From an uncultured Pseudomonas sp. (GTDB lineage: Bacteria; Pseudomonadota; Gammaproteobacteria; Pseudomonadales; Pseudomonadaceae), in the NCBI GenBank assembly GCA_943914515.1, contig CALUCI010000225.1, positions 1 to 8,692 of the forward strand: DNA of 8,692 nucleotides, in the 5' to 3' direction. Shown here one piece after another: positions 5,262-8,692 of this stretch. The notes under the pieces are model-generated. The model ran no database searches and was not told the DNA's origin. It worked only from the letters and a program-made list of their open reading frames with translations. The position numbers and the translations under genes are program-made. Each line of letters starts with the position of its first letter. Within the stretch, counting starts at the first letter, position 1.

Positions 5262-5597
5262 TCAGGCTTCGGAAGCCTTGGCCTTGGCGGATGCGTCCTT
5301 GATCAGGGTCTGCAGCTCACCGTTGGCGAACATTTCCTGCATGATGTCGCTACCGCCGACCAGCTCACCGGCTACCCACAGTTGCGGGAAAGTTGGCCAG
5401 TTGGCGTACTTCGGCAGGTTGGCGCGAATTTCCGGGTTCTGCAGGATGTCCACGTAAGCGAACTTCTCGCCGCAGCCCATCACGGCTTGCGCCGCTTTTG
5501 CCGAAAAGCCGCACTGCGGGGCATTCGGCGAGCCTTTCATGTAAAGCAGAATGGTGTTGTTGGCGATCTGCTCTTTGATTGTTTCGATAATATCCAT
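5262..5597 (-). CDS. grxD: Monothiol glutaredoxin (CGFS type, Grx4/GrxD)
   Basis: 111 residues, the usual length. CGFS glutaredoxins bind a glutathione-ligated [2Fe-2S] cluster as dimers and pass it to client proteins or take part in iron sensing; they are weak reductants. The active site KGSPNAPQCGFS covers residues 21-32, with the single catalytic cysteine at C29. WPTFPQLWV (67-75) carries the cis-proline, and GELVGGSDI (77-85) the glutathione-binding glycines. The C-terminal tail is Ala/Lys-rich. ATG at 5597 has GAGG six bases upstream; the frame is open to 5762 but the extra 55 codons overlap the end of the molybdoenzyme gene and are not grxD-like. It sits beside the iron-storage genes, which fits Fe-S handling. 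A hairpin separates it from the gene upstream, so it is probably transcribed alone. Confidence 0.96.
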   Translation of the reverse strand: MDIIETIKEQIANNTILLYMKGSPNAPQCGFSAKAAQAVMGCGEKFAYVDILQNPEIRANLPKYANWPTFPQLWVAGELVGGSDIMQEMFANGELQTLIKDASAKAKASEA

Positions 5598-5645
5598 GAA
5601 GCACCTCGGCTGAACTTTCCGACCTGGTTGTCGGCACGGTGGCGA

Positions 5646-5651
5646 ATTGTA
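5646..5651 (-). promoter_or_regulatory. Possible -10 element of grxD
   Basis: TACAAT on the minus strand matches TATAAT at five of six positions and would give a leader of about 40 bases. No -35 is evident at the right distance, where the terminator hairpin of the upstream gene lies. Confidence 0.35.
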
Positions 5652-5654
5652 ACG

Positions 5655-5677
5655 GAAAGCCGAGCGTGGCGCTCGGC
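5655..5677 (-). terminator. Probable terminator of the molybdopterin oxidoreductase gene
   Basis: GCCGAGCG-CCA-CGCTCGGC is a perfect eight-base-pair hairpin 12 bases past the stop. Only three T's follow, so termination may be incomplete and some read-through into grxD is possible. Confidence 0.6.
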
Positions 5678-5688
5678 CTTGCCGACGA

Positions 5689-7797
5689 TCATGCGGCAAC
5701 CACCTCGACCGGAACACCGTTGAGCACCGCATTGCCGGAAAGCGCATCGACCAGGCGCTCATCGGTCAGGTCATTGGCACTCGCCCCTGACTGGGCGCGG
5801 GCAATATCCAGCAATACTCCTGGCCGTGCGTGACCAAAGCCATGGGGAAGGCTGACCACGCCGGGCATCATGTCGGTGCTGGCCTGGACATCCACCTCGA
5901 TACTGCCCACTCGCGACGTCACCCTGACCCGCTGACCATCCTGCAACTGCCGACCCGCCAGATCCTCAGGGTGCATCAGCAACTGATGGCGCGGCTTGCC
6001 TTTGACCAGCCGATGAAAGTTGTGCATCCAGGAATTGTTGCTGCGTACATGACGCCTGCCGATCAGCAGCAACTGAGCGGCGCTGGGTGGTTGCTGCGCG
6101 GCAAAGCGCTGCAGGTCGGCGAGAATCACCGCAGGAGCAGCCTCGACCGTACCACTGGCGGTTTTCAGGCGTGCCGCGAGATTGGGCTGCAGAGGCCCCA
6201 GATCGATGCCGTGCGGGTAGCCTTCGAGCATCTGCACCGACAGGCCCAATGCCGAATCTTCACCGTAGCGCCCGCTGCGCAGGCCCATATCGATCATCTG
6301 CGCTGGCGGCAGGGTTGGTTTCAGCGGCTTGCCGCTGATCGCCGCGAACGCCTGCGCCAAGCCGACGAATATCTCCCAATCGTGCAGTGCACCCTCGGGC
6401 TTGGGCAGGATCGCCTTGTTGAAACGCGTGACATTACGTACCGCAAAAAGGTTGAAGGTGGTGTCGTAGTGATCGTTCTCCAGCGCAGAGGTCGATGGCA
6501 GGATCAGATCGGCATAGCGCGTCGTTTCATTGATGTACAGGTCGACACTGAGCATGAACTCCAGGCCATCGAGTGCCTGTTCCAGTTGCCGGCCATTGGG
6601 CGTGGACAGCACCGGGTTGCCGGCCACCGTCACCAGCGCGCGCACCTGGCCTTCGCCCTCGGTGAGCATTTCTTCGGCCAGGGCCGACACCGGCAGTTCA
6701 CCACCGTACTCGGGCAGCCCTGAAACCCGGCTCTGCCAGGCATTGAAATGACCGCCGCCAGTGGTCGCCACCAGATCGACTGCCGGCTCGGTGCACAGCG
6801 CACCGCCCACCCGGTCGAGATTGCCGCTGACCAGATTGATCAACTGCACCAGCCAGTGACACAGCGTGCCGAATGCCTGGGTCGATACGCCCATGCGCCC
6901 GTAGCACACGGCCTTGTCGGCCGCCGCAAAATCACGCGCCAATTGCCTGATCGACCCCGCGTCGATACCGCAGAGCAGGCTCATGACTTCGGCGGTGAAG
7001 GGCTGCAGTGCCTCGCGCACCTCATCCAGACCGCTCACCGGCAGATGACTGGTACGGGTCAACCCTTCTTCGAACAGCGTGTTGAGCACTCCGCACAACA
7101 ACGCGGCATCGCCCCCGGGACGGACGAACAGATGCTGATCGGCCATGGCGGCGGTTTCACTGCGCCGCGGGTCGACCACCACCAGTTTGCCGCCACGGGC
7201 CTGCAGCGCCTTGAGGCGTTTTTCCACATCCGGCACGGTCATGATGCTGCCGTTGGAGGCCAGGGGATTGCCGCCGAGAATCAACATGAAGTCGGTGTGA
7301 TCGATATCGGGAATCGGCAACAGCAGACCATGCCCGTACATCAGGTAGCTGGTCAGGTGATGGGGCAACTGATCGACCGAGGTCGCGGAAAAGCGGTTGC
7401 GGCTCTTGAGCAAGCCGAGGAAGTAATTGCTGTGGGTCATCAGGCCATAGTTGTGCACGCTGGGATTGCCCTGATAGACCGCCACCGCGTTCTGGCCATG
7501 GCGCTGCTGGATCTCGTATAACCGGCGCGCCGCCAGTTCGAAGGCTTCCTCCCAGGCAATCGGCAACCATTGGTCACCGACCCGCAACACCGGGCTGCGC
7601 AGACGATCAGGGTCGTTCTGGATGTCCTGCAGGGCCACCGCCTTGGGGCAGATGTGGCCACGGCTGAAGCTGTCCTGGGCGTCGCCCTTGATCGAGGTGA
7701 TGCGCGAGACGCCGCCCTCGTCGGTGTCGAGTTCGAAGGTCAGGCCACAGATGGCCTCGCACAGGTGGCAGGCGCGGTGGTGCACGGTCTTGGTCAT
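5689..7797 (-). CDS. Molybdopterin (bis-MGD) oxidoreductase, orphan catalytic subunit
   Basis: 702 residues. It belongs to the formate dehydrogenase/nitrate reductase-like molybdoenzyme superfamily; substrate unknown. Residues 5-60 form the [4Fe-4S] domain: C10, C13 and C17 (CHLCEAIC) and C50 in GHICPKA, followed by K52, the lysine usually lying between cluster and cofactor. Residues about 63-480 form the main molybdopterin domain, with cofactor-binding LGGNPLASNGS (174-184) and VVDPRRSETA (207-216). The C-terminal dinucleotide-binding domain spans about 575-690. There is no twin-arginine signal, so it is probably cytoplasmic. No cysteine occurs near SATSVDQLPHH (137-147), where a formate dehydrogenase would carry Cys or Sec. 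ATG at 7797 has GAGG five bases upstream and puts the cluster motif at the N-terminus; the frame is open to 8004, but that part is not recognisable. No electron-transfer subunit is adjacent. P. aeruginosa has a probable oxidoreductase (PA3534) here. Confidence 0.9.
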   Translation of the reverse strand: MTKTVHHRACHLCEAICGLTFELDTDEGGVSRITSIKGDAQDSFSRGHICPKAVALQDIQNDPDRLRSPVLRVGDQWLPIAWEEAFELAARRLYEIQQRHGQNAVAVYQGNPSVHNYGLMTHSNYFLGLLKSRNRFSATSVDQLPHHLTSYLMYGHGLLLPIPDIDHTDFMLILGGNPLASNGSIMTVPDVEKRLKALQARGGKLVVVDPRRSETAAMADQHLFVRPGGDAALLCGVLNTLFEEGLTRTSHLPVSGLDEVREALQPFTAEVMSLLCGIDAGSIRQLARDFAAADKAVCYGRMGVSTQAFGTLCHWLVQLINLVSGNLDRVGGALCTEPAVDLVATTGGGHFNAWQSRVSGLPEYGGELPVSALAEEMLTEGEGQVRALVTVAGNPVLSTPNGRQLEQALDGLEFMLSVDLYINETTRYADLILPSTSALENDHYDTTFNLFAVRNVTRFNKAILPKPEGALHDWEIFVGLAQAFAAISGKPLKPTLPPAQMIDMGLRSGRYGEDSALGLSVQMLEGYPHGIDLGPLQPNLAARLKTASGTVEAAPAVILADLQRFAAQQPPSAAQLLLIGRRHVRSNNSWMHNFHRLVKGKPRHQLLMHPEDLAGRQLQDGQRVRVTSRVGSIEVDVQASTDMMPGVVSLPHGFGHARPGVLLDIARAQSGASANDLTDERLVDALSGNAVLNGVPVEVVAA

Positions 7798-8049
7798 GGC
7801 AGCCTCTTGTTCTGGGTCGGGGGGAGTGCCGCCCACGACTATGGCCGCGCACGGCCCGGGTCGCCAGCGACCTTCGTGGCGTGAATCCACTGGCATCAGG
7901 CGGGACGATGGTTCCAGATCACCGACAAAGCCCCGCCCGTTCATTGCCAAGGCTGTCGGGGGCGGTGTAAAAAGCTCCCTTGCCTTGAAAAAACTGGCAG
8001 ACAAACGGTTCGCGCCAATCTCCGGTCACCGCCGGAGGCGCAGCCCCAC
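7798..8049. other. Divergent intergenic region without a recognised gene
   Basis: This is most of the roughly 400-base gap between the molybdoenzyme gene and argF. Open frames here are extensions or shadows without recognisable protein. I found no convincing promoter for the molybdoenzyme gene and no sigma-54 or ANR-type site. A dyad CTCCGG-N6-CCGGAG is at 8020-8037. In P. aeruginosa, from memory, two further genes (PA3535 and PA3536) lie in this interval; nothing like them remains here. Confidence 0.6.
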
Positions 8050-8077
8050 TTGGTAAGACGCGACATTTAATTATAGT
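8050..8077 (+). promoter_or_regulatory. Predicted sigma-70 promoter of argF
   Basis: TTGGTA (8050-8055, 4 of 6) and TATAGT (8072-8077, 5 of 6) are separated by 16 bases in an AT-rich island. Transcription would start near 8084, giving a leader of about 110 bases before argF. The ArgR-type operator covers both elements. Confidence 0.6.
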
Positions 8078-8086
8078 ATTGCGGCC
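8050..8086 (-). promoter_or_regulatory. Predicted ArgR operator of argF (tandem half-sites)
   Basis: On the minus strand this reads GGCCGC-N8-AA, N5, TGTCGC-N8-AA. One half-site matches the Pseudomonas ArgR motif at all eight fixed positions and the other at six of eight, with exact N5 spacing. It overlaps the -35 and -10 of the predicted promoter, as expected for repression by arginine. Its geometry is identical to the 37-bp site upstream of argG. Confidence 0.7.
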
Positions 8087-8108
8087 TTCCCCTATTTCGT
8101 CGCCCCCG

Positions 8109-8157
8109 TGCGGCTTACGCCGCAGGTCTGATCCGTGTTTCCGAAAAACCGGTTTTT
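8109..8157 (+). other. argF leader with hairpin and palindrome
   Basis: TGCGGC-TTAC-GCCGCA (8109-8124) is a perfect hairpin. AAAAACCGGTTTTT (8144-8157) is a perfect 14-base palindrome. Both lie in the predicted argF leader. Neither is a clear terminator. They may only shape the leader RNA. Confidence 0.4.
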
Positions 8158-8193
8158 GCTGATCTGCGGTCTGTTGCAAAAAGGTAGTCAATG

Positions 8194-8692
8194 ATGAGCG
8201 CTAGGCACTTTCTCTCCCTGATGGATTTCACCGCCGAAGAACTGGTCAGTGTGATCCGCCGAGGGATCGAGCTGAAAGACCTGCGTAACCGCGGCGTACT
8301 CTTCGAGCCCCTGAAAAATCGTGTGCTGGGCATGATCTTCGAGAAGTCCTCGACCCGTACCCGGCTGTCCTTCGAGGCCGGCATGATCCAGCTCGGCGGC
8401 CAGGCGATCTTCCTGTCCCCGCGCGACACCCAACTGGGCCGTGGCGAGCCGATCGGCGACTGCGCCATCGTCATGTCGCGCATGCTCGATGCGGTGATGA
8501 TCCGGACCTTTGCCCACAGCACCCTGACCGAATTCGCCGCCAACTCGCGGGTCCCGGTGATCAACGGCCTGTCCGACGACCTGCACCCCTGCCAGTTGCT
8601 GGCCGACATGCAGACCTTCCTCGAACACCGCGGCACAATCCAGGGCAAGACCGTGGCCTGGATCGGCGACGGCAACAACATGTGCAACAGCT
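8194..8692 (+). CDS. argF: Ornithine carbamoyltransferase, anabolic, N-terminal part (cut by window edge)
   Basis: The first 166 codons are present; the gene continues past the right edge. The product makes citrulline from ornithine and carbamoyl phosphate in arginine synthesis. The carbamoyl-phosphate-binding STRT is at residues 53-56 in EKSSTRTR. The second phosphate-site motif HPCQ is at 131-134 in DDLHPCQLLAD. The C-terminal ornithine-binding domain is only beginning at the edge. ATG at 8194 gives MSARHFLSLMDF, the family-like N-terminus; ATG at 8191 directly before it would add one Met and is nearer to AGG at 8182-8184. The N-terminus resembles the anabolic ArgF of P. aeruginosa rather than catabolic ArcB, and the upstream ArgR-type operator fits an anabolic gene. 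Confidence 0.95.
   Translation, partial: MSARHFLSLMDFTAEELVSVIRRGIELKDLRNRGVLFEPLKNRVLGMIFEKSSTRTRLSFEAGMIQLGGQAIFLSPRDTQLGRGEPIGDCAIVMSRMLDAVMIRTFAHSTLTEFAANSRVPVINGLSDDLHPCQLLADMQTFLEHRGTIQGKTVAWIGDGNNMCNS

Noticed and set aside
5830..7521. Two long plus-strand open frames (297 and 257 codons) opposite the molybdoenzyme gene
   Set aside because: Both lie wholly inside a gene with clear Fe-S and molybdopterin motifs and have the His/Gln-rich look of antisense high-GC frames.
7798..8004. 69-codon N-terminal extension of the molybdoenzyme to 8004
   Set aside because: It has no signal sequence or recognisable domain, while ATG 7797 has a ribosome site and starts right before the Fe-S motif.
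7998..8016. TGGCGCG on the minus strand as a sigma-54 promoter
   Set aside because: The -12 GC is missing at the required distance (TT instead).
7919..8191. 90-codon minus-strand open frame in the argF upstream gap
   Set aside because: It runs through the argF promoter, operator and leader, and its protein has no recognisable feature.

Overview
This window looks like core chromosome of a fluorescent-group Pseudomonas. G+C is high, and the gene order argG - motY - pyrC - rnt - peroxiredoxin - bfd - bfr - grxD - molybdopterin oxidoreductase - argF matches, from memory, the PA3525-PA3537 neighbourhood of P. aeruginosa. The proteins are close to Pseudomonas family members over their full length. 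I see no mobile element, CRISPR array, tRNA or rRNA, and no sign of recent transfer.

Layout. On the minus strand at the left are the 5' part of argG (argininosuccinate synthase, cut by the window edge) and motY (flagellar T-ring protein). Divergent from motY is the overlapping pair pyrC-rnt (dihydroorotase and RNase T). A long imperfect hairpin and a two-way terminator separate rnt from a convergent 2-Cys peroxiredoxin. An iron-storage block follows: bfd (bacterioferritin-associated ferredoxin) behind a Fur-box-like promoter, its terminator, then bfr (bacterioferritin) and its terminator. Two minus-strand genes come next: grxD (CGFS monothiol glutaredoxin) and a 702-residue molybdopterin oxidoreductase with no partner subunits. 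After a roughly 400-base divergent gap the window ends in the 5' part of argF (ornithine carbamoyltransferase, plus strand).

How the genes relate. argF and argG encode consecutive steps of arginine synthesis (ornithine to citrulline to argininosuccinate) and stand at the two ends of the window. Each is preceded by a 37-bp tandem motif fitting the Pseudomonas ArgR operator (TGTCGC-N8-AA half-sites separated by N5). bfd and bfr form the iron release and storage pair; peroxiredoxin and grxD add peroxide defence and Fe-S or thiol handling. motY carries a FliA (sigma-28)-like promoter that places it in the flagellar regulon although no other flagellar gene is nearby.

I did not find a wholly new system. 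The best leads are regulatory (paired ArgR operators, the FliA promoter, the Fur box, two unexplained dyads before bfr, a possible argF leader ORF) and biochemical: the orphan molybdoenzyme has no cysteine or selenocysteine where a formate-dehydrogenase-type Mo ligand would be expected.
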